64,000 nucleotides of DNA from Mucilaginibacter sp. CSA2-8R (lineage in GTDB: Bacteria > Bacteroidota > Bacteroidia > Sphingobacteriales > Sphingobacteriaceae). Location of the stretch: the NCBI RefSeq assembly GCF_038806765.1, contig NZ_CP152389.1, positions 1,488,001-1,552,000 on the forward strand, given 5' to 3'. Both the position numbers and the translations under genes were made by a program. The notes beneath the pieces were generated by a model. That model was not told where the DNA came from. It saw only the letters and a program-made list of their open reading frames with translations, and searched no databases. Shown in pieces: positions 16,284 to 25,281 of this stretch (positions are counted from its first letter, which is position 1; each line of letters starts with the position of its first letter).

Positions 16284-17347
16284 TCCTGTTTGCTTCGGGT
16301 AATCAATATAAAAGATCCAAACAGTAAAAAAGAAAGAATAACACCGGCAATTATACTAACTGAGTATTTTAATCTATTCTTTTTTAAAGGTAGTTCCGGT
16401 TCGTCTACAATTTGAACGGTAGGCGTTTCTTGTGATAGCATTGCCTTGCTTGATTCCAGATTTTTGATAGTTTCCGTAAATACGGTTGTGAGGACAATCT
16501 TATCACGTTCGCGTACTTCTACCCCTGCGTTTGCGGTAGTGTAAGCCGGATTAAGGTTAAGCAAGCTTTGATTAGCTGCAGATAAGCTATACGTCTTTCT
16601 GTTTAATAGTGCCCCAATACTATCAGCACGGTGCTGTAAACGCATTACATTAGTGCGTACACGCTGGGTTTTAGTTTTGATAAAAAAGTCTGTAGCTTGC
16701 TTTAAAATACGTTCGCAAAACAGCAAAGCCAACCTCTCATCCTTCATGGTAGTGTTGATCTCAAAAAAGTCCAGCTTTTTATCCTTTTTAGTTACGCCAA
16801 AATCACTGTTCAAAATTAAGGTAGTCATTTCGTGTAATAGGCTGTCCTGAAGTCGGGTATTGCCCTTTCCGTTAAACGGAAACCTGATAATCTTACCATC
16901 ACGGCTATATTTTAGCCATTTTTTATTCAACTTGTTTATGGCAGCGTACTTATCTGCCAGAGTTTGAGTGCCATCGTAACTGCTTAATAAAGTTGCCTTT
17001 ATCAATGCATGACTCTTTACCAGTTCCTGAACGTTATCTCCGGCTAATACGCCGCTGGCGCCGCCCAAGGCGTCTAAGTTAAAGCCAAACTGGCCGGCTA
17101 ACGCTGATATGCCGCTGCTTCCGCCTGATTTTGATTCATCAATAATGAAAGTGAGCCGGGCGGTATACGAGGGTGTCCATAGCCAAGCAGTGACAGCGCC
17201 CAGCAGTCCGCCTGCAATCAGCACAGCAAACAGGCTTTTTTTAAAGCTTAATACGTATTTGAGATCTACCCAGCGATCTTTAAAAAGTTTATTTACCGAA
17301 AATTCCGGCTCGTAAGGATAGGTCGTGTTGTTATCCGGCTGCTGCAT
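16280..17347 (-). CDS. Chain-length determinant / Wzz-type polysaccharide co-polymerase
   Basis: This is an inner-membrane protein of 355 residues with the Wzz topology. A cytoplasmic N-terminus is followed by TM1 at about 37-54 (LFAVLIAGGLLGAVTAWLW). A large periplasmic coiled-coil domain follows, and then TM2 near the C-terminus after the GNVR-like PTVQIVDEPELPLKKN block. It sets polymer length together with Wzy. There is no C-terminal tyrosine kinase domain, so it is not a Wzc fusion. It lies 3 bp downstream of the Wza-like gene on the same strand, and the two form an operon. Upstream Gly/Ser-rich SGGSSGISALAGQFGF in the periplasmic domain is usual for Bacteroidota members. Confidence 0.88.
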   Translation of the reverse strand: MQQPDNNTTYPYEPEFSVNKLFKDRWVDLKYVLSFKKSLFAVLIAGGLLGAVTAWLWTPSYTARLTFIIDESKSGGSSGISALAGQFGFNLDALGGASGVLAGDNVQELVKSHALIKATLLSSYDGTQTLADKYAAINKLNKKWLKYSRDGKIIRFPFNGKGNTRLQDSLLHEMTTLILNSDFGVTKKDKKLDFFEINTTMKDERLALLFCERILKQATDFFIKTKTQRVRTNVMRLQHRADSIGALLNRKTYSLSAANQSLLNLNPAYTTANAGVEVRERDKIVLTTVFTETIKNLESSKAMLSQETPTVQIVDEPELPLKKNRLKYSVSIIAGVILSFLLFGSFILITRSKQD

Positions 17348-17350
17348 AAA

Positions 17351-19690
17351 TTATCTTCGTAAAATGCTAACTAATCCAATTAATGCAGTAATTGCAGTTG
17401 AAATTCCGGCAAGATCGCCAAAATTGATTTTAAAGCGATTGTCAGGCGTTTTTTCCGGAACAATGATCTTGCTGCCAGGTAATACTTTAGGATAGTTCCT
17501 GAAGAATAAAAAGCGCTTTACCGGCTGATTTAGTCCGTTGGGGTACTTAATGTAAGCTCCTCTTAAACGTGCGTTTTGGGTAACACCGGCTGCCGCGTTG
17601 ATATAGTATTTAAAACGGTGGCCACTAAAACTTACGTACTGCGGATTATTTACGGCTCCCGAAACTTCAACATAGGATATTACGCGCGGGATGTATACGC
17701 TATCTCCAGGCAGTAAAATTAAATCTCTTTTTTCTGCTGCTGTCGGGTGTGTCGTAGTTAAGTTTAAATTTACACGTACACCTTTACGATAAACCTGAGC
17801 GTTTTCTAAAGAGCCGTAAGGGGTGATACCTCCTGCACGCTCTAAAAACTCGATCGCCGTTTCGTCACGCTTCTGCACCGCATAATCGCCCGGAAATACT
17901 ACCTCTCCTTTAACACTTACATTCCCTAACGAGCGGTAGTTTACCAATCGGGGCACGTAAATGTAATCCATTGGTTGCAGCTCAACATCCCGTTGCGCAG
18001 CAGGATTGTCCATATCAACCACAAAGGTTTGGACTAACTGGTTAGCCACACTGTCAGACTCGTTTTTGATGATTCTGGACACTTCAACGTGGTGATCGGC
18101 TGCCTCATCATCAAACCCGCCCGACATGGCAATTGCATCTGCCAGTTTTAATCCTTTACGGTATGTAAATGTAGCAGGCTTACGTACAAAGCCGTTTACG
18201 GTAATTTTTTGATTAGAGATAAAGATATTTTGATCAAGAATAACTACAGAATCTTCGCGCAGCAGCGGAATATCATTACGGCCGTTAATGATATCCGTCG
18301 GCTTAAAAGATATAAAGTCACGCTGCAGGTTAGGCAATGTTCTTTTGATGTAACCACGCTCCATATACGCTTCGGGCTTTAAACCCTGAGCGTTTTTAAG
18401 GAGTTGAGCCAACGTAAAACCTACTGACAGTTCATATGTGCCAGGGCGGTAAACCGATCCTTCAAGTGTAATACGATTGGTATAACGGTTGGTTATAGCA
18501 CCAATTTGAATGATATCGCCATTACGCGGAATGTAATTGCCAAATAAGTTAGAGGGTACATCTTTTACTTCGCGCTCTAAGGTGTTAATCTGATCAACCT
18601 TAGCAGTGCCTTTGTAGGCTACATCAGTATAGCCACCGGCATAGGCAATTAGATTTTCTAACGTTTCATTGTCTTTAAGCTCGTAAATAGCCGGGCGTTT
18701 AACTTCGCCGTTAATACTTACCCGCTTGCGGTAAACAGGGATGCGGATCACATCCTGATCTTCCAGCCGGATGTTGCCATCTAACAAACCCCGCTGTAAA
18801 AAACTGTAAAAGTCTATGGTACGGTATACACGATTAGCTCTGATTAACTCAATATTACGTAATGACCCATTATTGGTAGGGCCGCCGGAGTTATAAAGCG
18901 CATTGTAAACTGTTGCCAATGAAGATAGGGTGTAAGAGCCCGGAGTTTTAACCTCGCCGGTAATTGTAATCCGGATGCTTCTGGTAGTACCTAAATTGAC
19001 GGTAAGCTGGGTTTGCCCCGAATTTAAGGCAGGATATATTTTTGTCAGTCGGCTTCGGATGATAGAAGTTGCTTGCTCAATACTAAAGCCGTTTACGTAA
19101 ATTACACCGGCGTAAGGTATCTGTAAGTTACCGTCTGGTGATATTTTAGAACGTACACTGGTTTCATTTAAACCCGTTACTAATACAATAACTTCATCGC
19201 CCGGACCAAGTATATATCCTTTAGGTGTTGCACCCGAAAAATTGGGTTCAAATTTGATGCTGGTTTGATTAAAAAACTCAGTTCCGTAAATGGTTAATTG
19301 TGGAGGCGATATTTTTTCGGGTTGTTTAGCCACTGCTTGCGGCTTGCTCATGGAGTCGATTACCGGCCGGGTAAAATCAATTTTTTGAGCTTCAGTACCT
19401 GTACTGCTCTTACCTGTGCTTTTTTTATTCAGTCCAAGCAGCGTGATTCTGTTTTTAAGAGCCTCTACTTCAGAAGCAGGCATGCCTTTTTGTTGTAATA
19501 TTTTATAGGCATCTTGCTCTGATATTCCAGCATCCTGTATTTTTTTCCAGGCCTGAATTATTTGCTCATCACTTGCCTGACTCACTTGCGCATTTTTTAA
19601 ATCGTTCATCGAGAACTGTTGCGCAGAAGCTTGTTTAAAAAAGATACTGAGTATGAAAAAAACAATAAATAAGCGAAAAGAAATACGCAT
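17351..19690 (-). CDS. Polysaccharide export outer-membrane protein with multiple SLBB domains (Wza-like)
   Basis: This 779-residue secreted protein has a signal peptide ending near ASAQQ. The poly-export domain begins at GYILGPGDEVIVLVTGLNE (about 157-175) with IPYAGVIYVNGFS. About five or six SLBB repeats follow, recognisable by repeated openings such as ITGEVKTPGSYTLSS, INGEVKRPAIYELKD, LEGSVYRPGTYELS, VNGFVRKPATF and VKGEVVFPGDYAV. A hydrophobic C-terminal segment (ITALIGLVSIL) could insert in a membrane. It is about twice the length of E. coli Wza, which is usual in this phylum. Together with the Wzz-like partner it would form the trans-envelope export channel. Confidence 0.92.
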   Translation of the reverse strand: MRISFRLFIVFFILSIFFKQASAQQFSMNDLKNAQVSQASDEQIIQAWKKIQDAGISEQDAYKILQQKGMPASEVEALKNRITLLGLNKKSTGKSSTGTEAQKIDFTRPVIDSMSKPQAVAKQPEKISPPQLTIYGTEFFNQTSIKFEPNFSGATPKGYILGPGDEVIVLVTGLNETSVRSKISPDGNLQIPYAGVIYVNGFSIEQATSIIRSRLTKIYPALNSGQTQLTVNLGTTRSIRITITGEVKTPGSYTLSSLATVYNALYNSGGPTNNGSLRNIELIRANRVYRTIDFYSFLQRGLLDGNIRLEDQDVIRIPVYRKRVSINGEVKRPAIYELKDNETLENLIAYAGGYTDVAYKGTAKVDQINTLEREVKDVPSNLFGNYIPRNGDIIQIGAITNRYTNRITLEGSVYRPGTYELSVGFTLAQLLKNAQGLKPEAYMERGYIKRTLPNLQRDFISFKPTDIINGRNDIPLLREDSVVILDQNIFISNQKITVNGFVRKPATFTYRKGLKLADAIAMSGGFDDEAADHHVEVSRIIKNESDSVANQLVQTFVVDMDNPAAQRDVELQPMDYIYVPRLVNYRSLGNVSVKGEVVFPGDYAVQKRDETAIEFLERAGGITPYGSLENAQVYRKGVRVNLNLTTTHPTAAEKRDLILLPGDSVYIPRVISYVEVSGAVNNPQYVSFSGHRFKYYINAAAGVTQNARLRGAYIKYPNGLNQPVKRFLFFRNYPKVLPGSKIIVPEKTPDNRFKINFGDLAGISTAITALIGLVSILRR

Positions 19691-19722
19691 GTACAGGTAG
19701 TTGTTAACTTAACTTTAAGGTG

Positions 19723-19755
19723 CAAATATAAAAGATTAAATTGGTGTTAGCCTAA
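19723..19755 (-). promoter_or_regulatory. Possible promoter of the Wza/Wzz operon
   Basis: On the minus strand TATATTTG (plus 19723-19730) matches the Bacteroidota -7 consensus TAnnTTTG. TTAG (plus 19752-19755), 21 bp upstream, matches the -33 TTTG at only two of four positions. It lies 33 bp before the start codon. The -7 match is exact and the -33 match weak. Confidence 0.4.
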
Positions 19756-19820
19756 GCCCGCCTTAGCTGAAAAGTGTTTGATTACACAGTGCTAATTTTT
19801 GCATGCTTAACTACTACTGA

Positions 19821-21053
19821 TTAAAGTTTCGGCATTAACTTTTTTAAGCCGCGATAATGATTGTCATCATTTATCAACTGAATAATATGCTTGTGGGCTT
19901 TTAATCCCATTTCATTAACGCGCTCATCATCGTTGGCCAAAAGCTTTATCTTTTGGGCTAATTGTATGGCATTACCAGGTTCAAACAGTAAGCCTGTTTC
20001 TCCATCAATCACCATTTCTGGTATGGCACCTATATTTGAGCCAATAACCGGCTTGCTTAAAGCCATTGCTTCAACCACTGTAAATCCTAACACCTCGTAC
20101 CATTCTGATGCGCATATCGCAAACTGAGCGTTGTTGATTGTTTGAAGCGTTTGCTCTTTGCTCAGCTTGCCTAAAAAGGTAACGTTGTTTAATTTATTTT
20201 CTTGCTGATAGGCCTTTAAGTCACCTTCCTGTGTTCCCGATCCAATAATTTTTAAATTGATGTCAGGGTTCAGTTTCATGGCTTGCATTACGGTGTGTGC
20301 ACCCTTAATTCTTTCGAGCCGGCCGGTAAACACAATGTATTTTTCATGAGTAGCATCGTGCTTTAAACGGGCTTTATCAATCTCTTGATAATCATAACCG
20401 TGGTAGAGTTGTATCAGTTTTTCAGGGAAAAAATTAAAATCTTTAAATTTCTGATATAAAAACTTTGACGGGCATACATAATGTTCTACATACGCATAAT
20501 AATTTAGGGCTCTATGTGCATAATTCTCTAATGCTGCCACAGTGCTGGCTAAAACAGAACCTTTTTTACACCGGTGAGTGATACAATTATAAAAAGCTCC
20601 GCCAAAGCATTTTTCGCAAATTTTGCCGTGGCTTATAAAGGTACTTTCCGGGCAAATAGGAGTGTACTCATGCAATGTCCAGATGATAGGAATGTTGTGT
20701 GCTTTTAAGGTTTTGAGTATAGCAGGAGTAATATAGTGGTGAATAACGTTGATATGTGCAAAATCAATATTGGTTACTGCAAGCAATGCTTCCAGTTTTT
20801 TTTGTGCTTCTACCGAGTAAATGCTTTTGCTAACTACTTTTATACCAGCATTCAGGCTGCGTTTGTTTAGTTTTTTGTAATCAATATTTTCAATAAAAAA
20901 TTCCGAATATTTTGATGCATAATTGCGCTCATCCTTCATCGAAAACGGTATAACCTCATGCCCGTAATCACGGTATAATTGAGAAACATGCTCTACATAA
21001 GTCCAGTCACCACCGCTCGGATACCATGTCCAATTTATAACCAGGATATTCAT
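19821..21053 (-). CDS. Glycosyltransferase family 4 with Cys-rich insert
   Basis: This is a GT-B enzyme of 410 residues. ILVINWTWYPSGGDWTYVEH is the N-terminal motif. The donor-side domain has VFTGRLERIKGAHTVMQAM and ASEWYEVLGFTVVEAMALSKP. Between about residues 130 and 165 is a cluster of five Cys plus His (CPE...CEKCF...CITHRC), a spacing that suggests a structural metal site. Two TTG codons precede the ATG in frame; the ATG at 21053 gives the normal family start. It stands alone on the minus strand after a 320-bp divergent gap. Sugar specificity is unknown. Confidence 0.88.
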   Translation of the reverse strand: MNILVINWTWYPSGGDWTYVEHVSQLYRDYGHEVIPFSMKDERNYASKYSEFFIENIDYKKLNKRSLNAGIKVVSKSIYSVEAQKKLEALLAVTNIDFAHINVIHHYITPAILKTLKAHNIPIIWTLHEYTPICPESTFISHGKICEKCFGGAFYNCITHRCKKGSVLASTVAALENYAHRALNYYAYVEHYVCPSKFLYQKFKDFNFFPEKLIQLYHGYDYQEIDKARLKHDATHEKYIVFTGRLERIKGAHTVMQAMKLNPDINLKIIGSGTQEGDLKAYQQENKLNNVTFLGKLSKEQTLQTINNAQFAICASEWYEVLGFTVVEAMALSKPVIGSNIGAIPEMVIDGETGLLFEPGNAIQLAQKIKLLANDDERVNEMGLKAHKHIIQLINDDNHYRGLKKLMPKL

Positions 21054-21114
21054 CAACAACTTAAGTTTTAAGCCAACAGAACCTTGATTGCCGTTGAACC
21101 GGCTAATTTACTGC

Positions 21115-21130
21115 AAACAAATGTTTGTTT
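21115..21130. repeat. Perfect inverted repeat AAACAAA-TG-TTTGTTT
   Basis: Seven-base arms are separated by two bases, about 60 bp upstream of the GT4 start on the minus strand. The size and symmetry would suit a dimeric regulator, but no partner is known and AT-rich DNA makes such repeats fairly common. Confidence 0.45.
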
Positions 21131-21253
21131 CTGATGTATTTCATTTGGAATAAACTTATTTGTCGATTTGTATTGTTTTGCTGTGTCTGATCTCTAAATT
21201 ACCCTGTTTTTTGGGCATATTTAAAAGAAGTTGGCTTTGCTTACGTTAAATGT

Positions 21254-21284
21254 TTTGTGTTAACTCACGAAAAAATTAACTTTG
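21254..21284 (+). promoter_or_regulatory. Promoter upstream of the RmlD-like gene
   Basis: TTTG at 21254-21257 is followed after exactly 19 bp by TAACTTTG at 21277-21284. Both boxes fit the Bacteroidota primary-sigma consensus TTTG-N19-TAnnTTTG. The start codon of the next gene lies 89 bp downstream, giving a leader of about 85 nt. Confidence 0.65.
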
Positions 21285-21373
21285 GGTCGAAGGTTAAATT
21301 TAAGGTCGAATAGCGTCTACTGATAAATTCGGCAGCCATACATACTGTTTACTAATATGGCTAATACGTCTAC

Positions 21374-22318
21374 ATGAAAAAGAAAATCTACATTGCTGGT
21401 GCGGGCGGAATGCTTGGAGAAGCGTTTTACCGCATATTTAAAAACGACTATACTATTAAATGCACGGATAAAGATGTAAATGAGAGCTGGTTAGATTTTC
21501 TTGATTTTCGCAATTTTGATGATTACAAAAAACAGGTAGATGAGTTTAAGCCCGACTATCTGTTTCATTTAGGTGCTCATACCGATCTGGAATACTGCGA
21601 AAAAAATGTGGATGATACCTACCTTACCAATACCACTTCGGTAGAGAACGCTGTGCTTATAGCCAACGAACTGAACATCCCGTTGTTGTATATTAGTACG
21701 GCAGGCATTTTTGATGGCAAAAAAGATTTTTATGATGACTGGGATGAACCTAATCCACTTGGTCATTATGCACGCTCAAAGTATATGGGCGAACGTTACG
21801 TGCGCGATAATTGTAAACGCTTTATTGTTTGCCGCGCCGGTTGGATGATGGGTGGCGGCCCACGTAAAGACAAAAAGTTTATTAATAAACTTATTAAACA
21901 ACTGGCCAGCGGTAAGCGCGATCTGCATATTGTAAACGACAAGGATGGCACGCCAACATTTACTGTAGATTTTGCTAAGAATGTTAAGCTCCTTTTAGAG
22001 AAACAATACTGGGGCCTTTACAACATGGTTTGTAATGGTGAAACCAGCAGACTGGAAGTTGCCCAGGAACTGATCAAGATATTAGGCCTGGAAGACGAAG
22101 TAAAGTTTCATGAGGTTTCATCCGGGTATTTTGAAGATACTTATTTTGCACCCCGGCCACCATCAGAGCGTTTAATTAACAGAAAGCTGGAGTTAAGAAA
22201 CATTAACATGATGCGTGAATGGCAAGTTGCCCTGCGCGAATACGTTAATGATTACTACGCCGAATATTTAGAAAAAACTTTGTTTGTAGTTAAAAACGAC
22301 AATATAGGCGTATTGTAA
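21374..22318 (+). CDS. RmlD-like NAD(P)-dependent sugar reductase/epimerase (extended SDR)
   Basis: This is a Rossmann-fold short-chain dehydrogenase of 314 residues. The N-terminal dinucleotide motif is YIAGAGGMLGEAF, the catalytic YxxxK is YARSK (in GHYARSKYMGERYV), and VCRAGWMMGG follows. The pattern is that of dTDP-4-dehydrorhamnose reductase-like proteins, which complete dTDP-L-rhamnose synthesis, but related reductases act on other nucleotide sugars. No rmlA, rmlB or rmlC gene is beside it, so RmlD function is not proven. It begins a two-gene plus-strand unit with a GT4 gene 14 bp downstream and has its own promoter. Confidence 0.8.
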   Translation: MKKKIYIAGAGGMLGEAFYRIFKNDYTIKCTDKDVNESWLDFLDFRNFDDYKKQVDEFKPDYLFHLGAHTDLEYCEKNVDDTYLTNTTSVENAVLIANELNIPLLYISTAGIFDGKKDFYDDWDEPNPLGHYARSKYMGERYVRDNCKRFIVCRAGWMMGGGPRKDKKFINKLIKQLASGKRDLHIVNDKDGTPTFTVDFAKNVKLLLEKQYWGLYNMVCNGETSRLEVAQELIKILGLEDEVKFHEVSSGYFEDTYFAPRPPSERLINRKLELRNINMMREWQVALREYVNDYYAEYLEKTLFVVKNDNIGVL

Positions 22319-22332
22319 TTTTTAACTTCCAC

Positions 22333-23436
22333 ATGCGTATTGCTGCTTTCGGTTTCAGATCTATACCCCCGGCAAAGGGTGCCGCAGGTGCTGATAAATT
22401 TGCTCTCGAACTATTTCCGAGACTGGTTAAAAGAGGCCATCAGGTAACGGCCTACAACAGGCGTTATACAGATAATTTTGTAGACGTCATTGAATATCAG
22501 GGCGTAAAGATCAAAACTTTTAAAACCCTCAAACTTAAAGGATTTGATACTTTATGGCACTCTTTCCGGTGCACTTTAGACATTATATTCAATAATACTG
22601 CTGACGTTGTACATATACAAAACGGCGGTAACAGCATTTGGGCGTTACCTTTACGCTTGTTCGGCAAAAAGGTATTCATCAGTCAGGACGGCGTAGACTG
22701 GAAACGCGAGAAATGGCCCTGGTACGGCAAGTTGTTTCTTAAAATATCAGCTTATATTACAGCTTACTTACCTAATGAGGTTATTTTCGATAATGTGATT
22801 GCCAAAAAATTATTTGAAGACAGGTTCAACAAACACTATAAATTTATTCCATTTGGCAGCGAGGTTGGCCCTGTAAATAAAAATAGCGATGTTTTAGAGC
22901 GGTTACAGCTAACAGCCGGTGACTACTACCTTTTTGTAGGTCGCTTCATCCCTGATAAAGGCTTGCACTATCTCATTCCGGCCTTTAAACAATCAAAATC
23001 AAAGCGCAAGTTGGTTTTAATAGGCGGCTCGCCTAACCCATCAGATTACGAAAATAAAATACTGGCCATGGCTAACGGGCAAATAGTTTTTCCGGGCTAT
23101 GTTTATGGTGATGATGTGAACGTATTGATGATGAATTCATATTGTTACATTCAGCCATCTGACGTGGAAGGATTATCGCCTGTGGTGCTTACCGTAATGG
23201 GACTCAATGTGCCTTTGATTGTAAGTAATATCGAAGAAAATGAGTACGCCGTGTTAGATACAGCCCGAAAATTTGCGAAAGGAAATATAGAATCTCTGAC
23301 CGGCGAGATAAATTTTGCTGAAGATAACCACCAGGTGATGCTTGCATTAGCTGCCAAAGCGCAGCAGCGTGCGCTAAGCGTTTTTAACTGGGAAAAGGTA
23401 ACTGATGAGCATGTGGAGGTTTTTAATAACTCGTAG
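22333..23436 (+). CDS. Glycosyltransferase family 4
   Basis: This is a GT-B enzyme of 367 residues. It starts RIAAFGFRSIPPAKGAAGADKFA, a Gly-rich N-terminal loop. FVGRFIPDKGLHYLIPAF is the donor-domain start, and QPSDVEGLSPVVLTVMG takes the place of the E-x7-E motif. The second Glu of the motif is replaced (VEGLSPVVL), a variation seen in some GT4 members. It follows the RmlD-like gene by 14 bp and probably shares its transcript. Its 3' end overlaps the convergent gene by 14 bp. Confidence 0.88.
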   Translation: MRIAAFGFRSIPPAKGAAGADKFALELFPRLVKRGHQVTAYNRRYTDNFVDVIEYQGVKIKTFKTLKLKGFDTLWHSFRCTLDIIFNNTADVVHIQNGGNSIWALPLRLFGKKVFISQDGVDWKREKWPWYGKLFLKISAYITAYLPNEVIFDNVIAKKLFEDRFNKHYKFIPFGSEVGPVNKNSDVLERLQLTAGDYYLFVGRFIPDKGLHYLIPAFKQSKSKRKLVLIGGSPNPSDYENKILAMANGQIVFPGYVYGDDVNVLMMNSYCYIQPSDVEGLSPVVLTVMGLNVPLIVSNIEENEYAVLDTARKFAKGNIESLTGEINFAEDNHQVMLALAAKAQQRALSVFNWEKVTDEHVEVFNNS

Positions 23437-24577
23437 TTTTTTTGACAGCCGCCTTAAAGATTTCAGTTAACTCTTCGGCAGCCCTTTGCCACGAAAAATG
23501 TTTTAAACGTTCTGTGCCTTTGCTAATCATCTGCTGTCGTAAATCATCTTCATTTATTAAGGTGATCATTTTATCAGTAAGGTCAGTGCTATCAAAAGGA
23601 TCAAAAAGCATTACCGCATCACCACCTACTTCGGGCAGGCTGGTGTTGTTTGCAGCTAACACAGGCACTTGGTTTTTAAACGCCTCCAGTATAGGTATAC
23701 CAAAACCTTCGTTTAACGAAGGAAAAACGTATAGTAAAGCATTTTGATAGAGCTCAGCCAGTTCGCTGTCGCTCACATAGCCGGTTAATATAATTAGATT
23801 TTTATATGGTGATTGATTGATTGCAGTTGTTACTAATAGAAAATCACTATCCTTTTTGTCGGCAGGTAACTGCCCGGCAAGTACGAGTTTTAGCTTGGGG
23901 TATCTACCGGTGTTCATGACCTCGTTAAAGGCCGATATTAAAAATGGAATGTTTTTACGCTTAAACATAGCACCGGCATGAAAAAGGTACCCATATTTAT
24001 GGAGCGAAAATTTAGCTAATAAACTCTGCTCGTTTACTGAGTTAGTGTGCAAACCCGAAAAAGACTTTGGCCCTTCGTAAACTACTTTCAGTTTTTCTTC
24101 AGGCAGGGTAGTGTGCCTTGCAATCTGCTTTTTTGCGTAATGGGTAGGGGTAATTACAAACGGCGAAGATTGAGCCGCTGGTAAAGCTGTTTTTTTATAT
24201 AACCATAACCACAGTTTTCCATAATTGTCAGGCATCTCAAAAAAGAAGGCATCATGAAAAACAGGTATGGTTTTGTACCCCAATTTAATTAGCGGAACAA
24301 AATTATCAGTACAAAAAACAATATTACATTGAGCCAACCAGGCTTTAATGGGCAGCGATACCTGCTTCCAAAATTGATAATTGATATGCTCAAGCCATTT
24401 CAATAATTTGTTAGTGCCTGAGTAAGCGGGTAAGGTTGAATCAATAAAGCGGAAATCAACATCAGTTGATGCTACTGCTTTAAATGCTTTGCAAAGTTCT
24501 TCTAAATAAGTTTTAGTCCCCGTTTTGGCTACCCGTAAGTCGCGTATATCTACACCTATAATTAATCGCTTAGCCAT
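23423..24577 (-). CDS. Glycosyltransferase family 4
   Basis: This is a GT-B enzyme of 384 residues. It opens IIGVDIRDLRVAKTGTKTYLEEL. The donor domain has YLFHAGAMFKRKNIPFLISAF and FPSLNEGFGIPILEAF, the usual EGFGIPxLE motif. SFLLVTTAI-like and ILTGYVSDSELAELYQNA segments complete the C-terminal domain. It is the last gene of a minus-strand run reading from the flippase down to here. The upstream acyltransferase gene ends 8 bp before its start. Its 3' end overlaps the opposite GT4 gene by 14 bp. Confidence 0.89.
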   Translation of the reverse strand: MAKRLIIGVDIRDLRVAKTGTKTYLEELCKAFKAVASTDVDFRFIDSTLPAYSGTNKLLKWLEHINYQFWKQVSLPIKAWLAQCNIVFCTDNFVPLIKLGYKTIPVFHDAFFFEMPDNYGKLWLWLYKKTALPAAQSSPFVITPTHYAKKQIARHTTLPEEKLKVVYEGPKSFSGLHTNSVNEQSLLAKFSLHKYGYLFHAGAMFKRKNIPFLISAFNEVMNTGRYPKLKLVLAGQLPADKKDSDFLLVTTAINQSPYKNLIILTGYVSDSELAELYQNALLYVFPSLNEGFGIPILEAFKNQVPVLAANNTSLPEVGGDAVMLFDPFDSTDLTDKMITLINEDDLRQQMISKGTERLKHFSWQRAAEELTEIFKAAVKKTTSY

Positions 24578-24585
24578 AATTGGTT

Positions 24586-25281
24586 TTAAATTGCCCGGCT
24601 TTTAATTACCCGCGCAGGCACACCCGCTACTACCATATTTGCCGGTACAGACTTTGTAACCACGCTGCCGGCAGCAATAACACAACCATCACCTATTTCA
24701 ACACCGGCTAATACTGTAGCGCCGGCACCAATCCAGCAACCATTACCAATAATAACGGGCTGTCGGGTAACACCCTGGTTTTTTATAGGTATACCGGGTT
24801 GGTCAAAGTTATGATTCTCAGAAAACAGCTGAACATTAGGGCCCATAATAACATCGTTACCGATGATAATACCGCCCTGGCCACCCAGATATGCACGGGC
24901 GTTAATGCCGGTACGGTGCCCAATAGTGATACCCGTACCCTTTTGTGAGACGATACCTGTACAGAAGATGATCGAATCGCGTGCTATAGATACGTGGTCG
25001 CCAATATGAATACCTTGGGTTGATAATGCATTGAGGCTTACGTTGTCTTCGAGAATGAAATTTTTGCCTACACTTAACTGATAGGCATGCCGCACTTTAG
25101 TGTTGCTGCCTAAAAAAATAAGGCCGGAAGAACTTTTCAGAAACGGTTTCAGGAATAGTCCCCTTAAAGCTTGAGTAAAACGTACTATAGTAATGCATAT
25201 TAAATCACGGACCGAATACGGATTTTCCCATTTATAATCCGGATCGTTCTTTAGTTTACGTATGAGCTTTTCAATGATCAT
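24586..25281 (-). CDS. Hexapeptide-repeat acyltransferase (WbbJ/xenobiotic-acetyltransferase type)
   Basis: This 231-residue left-handed beta-helix protein has hexapeptide repeats from about residue 60 on. Examples are [49 protein letters not shown] and CVIAAGSVV. The catalytic-type His is in LFSENHNF, and the family end is [12 protein letters not shown]. It likely O-acetylates a sugar of the polymer using acetyl-CoA. The start overlaps the end of the upstream polymerase gene by 11 bp, so the two are co-translated. Confidence 0.88.
   Translation of the reverse strand: MIIEKLIRKLKNDPDYKWENPYSVRDLICITIVRFTQALRGLFLKPFLKSSSGLIFLGSNTKVRHAYQLSVGKNFILEDNVSLNALSTQGIHIGDHVSIARDSIIFCTGIVSQKGTGITIGHRTGINARAYLGGQGGIIIGNDVIMGPNVQLFSENHNFDQPGIPIKNQGVTRQPVIIGNGCWIGAGATVLAGVEIGDGCVIAAGSVVTKSVPANMVVAGVPARVIKSRAI

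Larger units (their letters stand above)
21054..21373. other. Divergent intergenic region of 320 bp
   Basis: This gap separates the minus-strand GT4 gene from the plus-strand RmlD-like gene. It contains a two-box promoter for the plus strand (21254-21284) and a perfect inverted repeat (21115-21130). I see no further gene. Confidence 0.7.
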
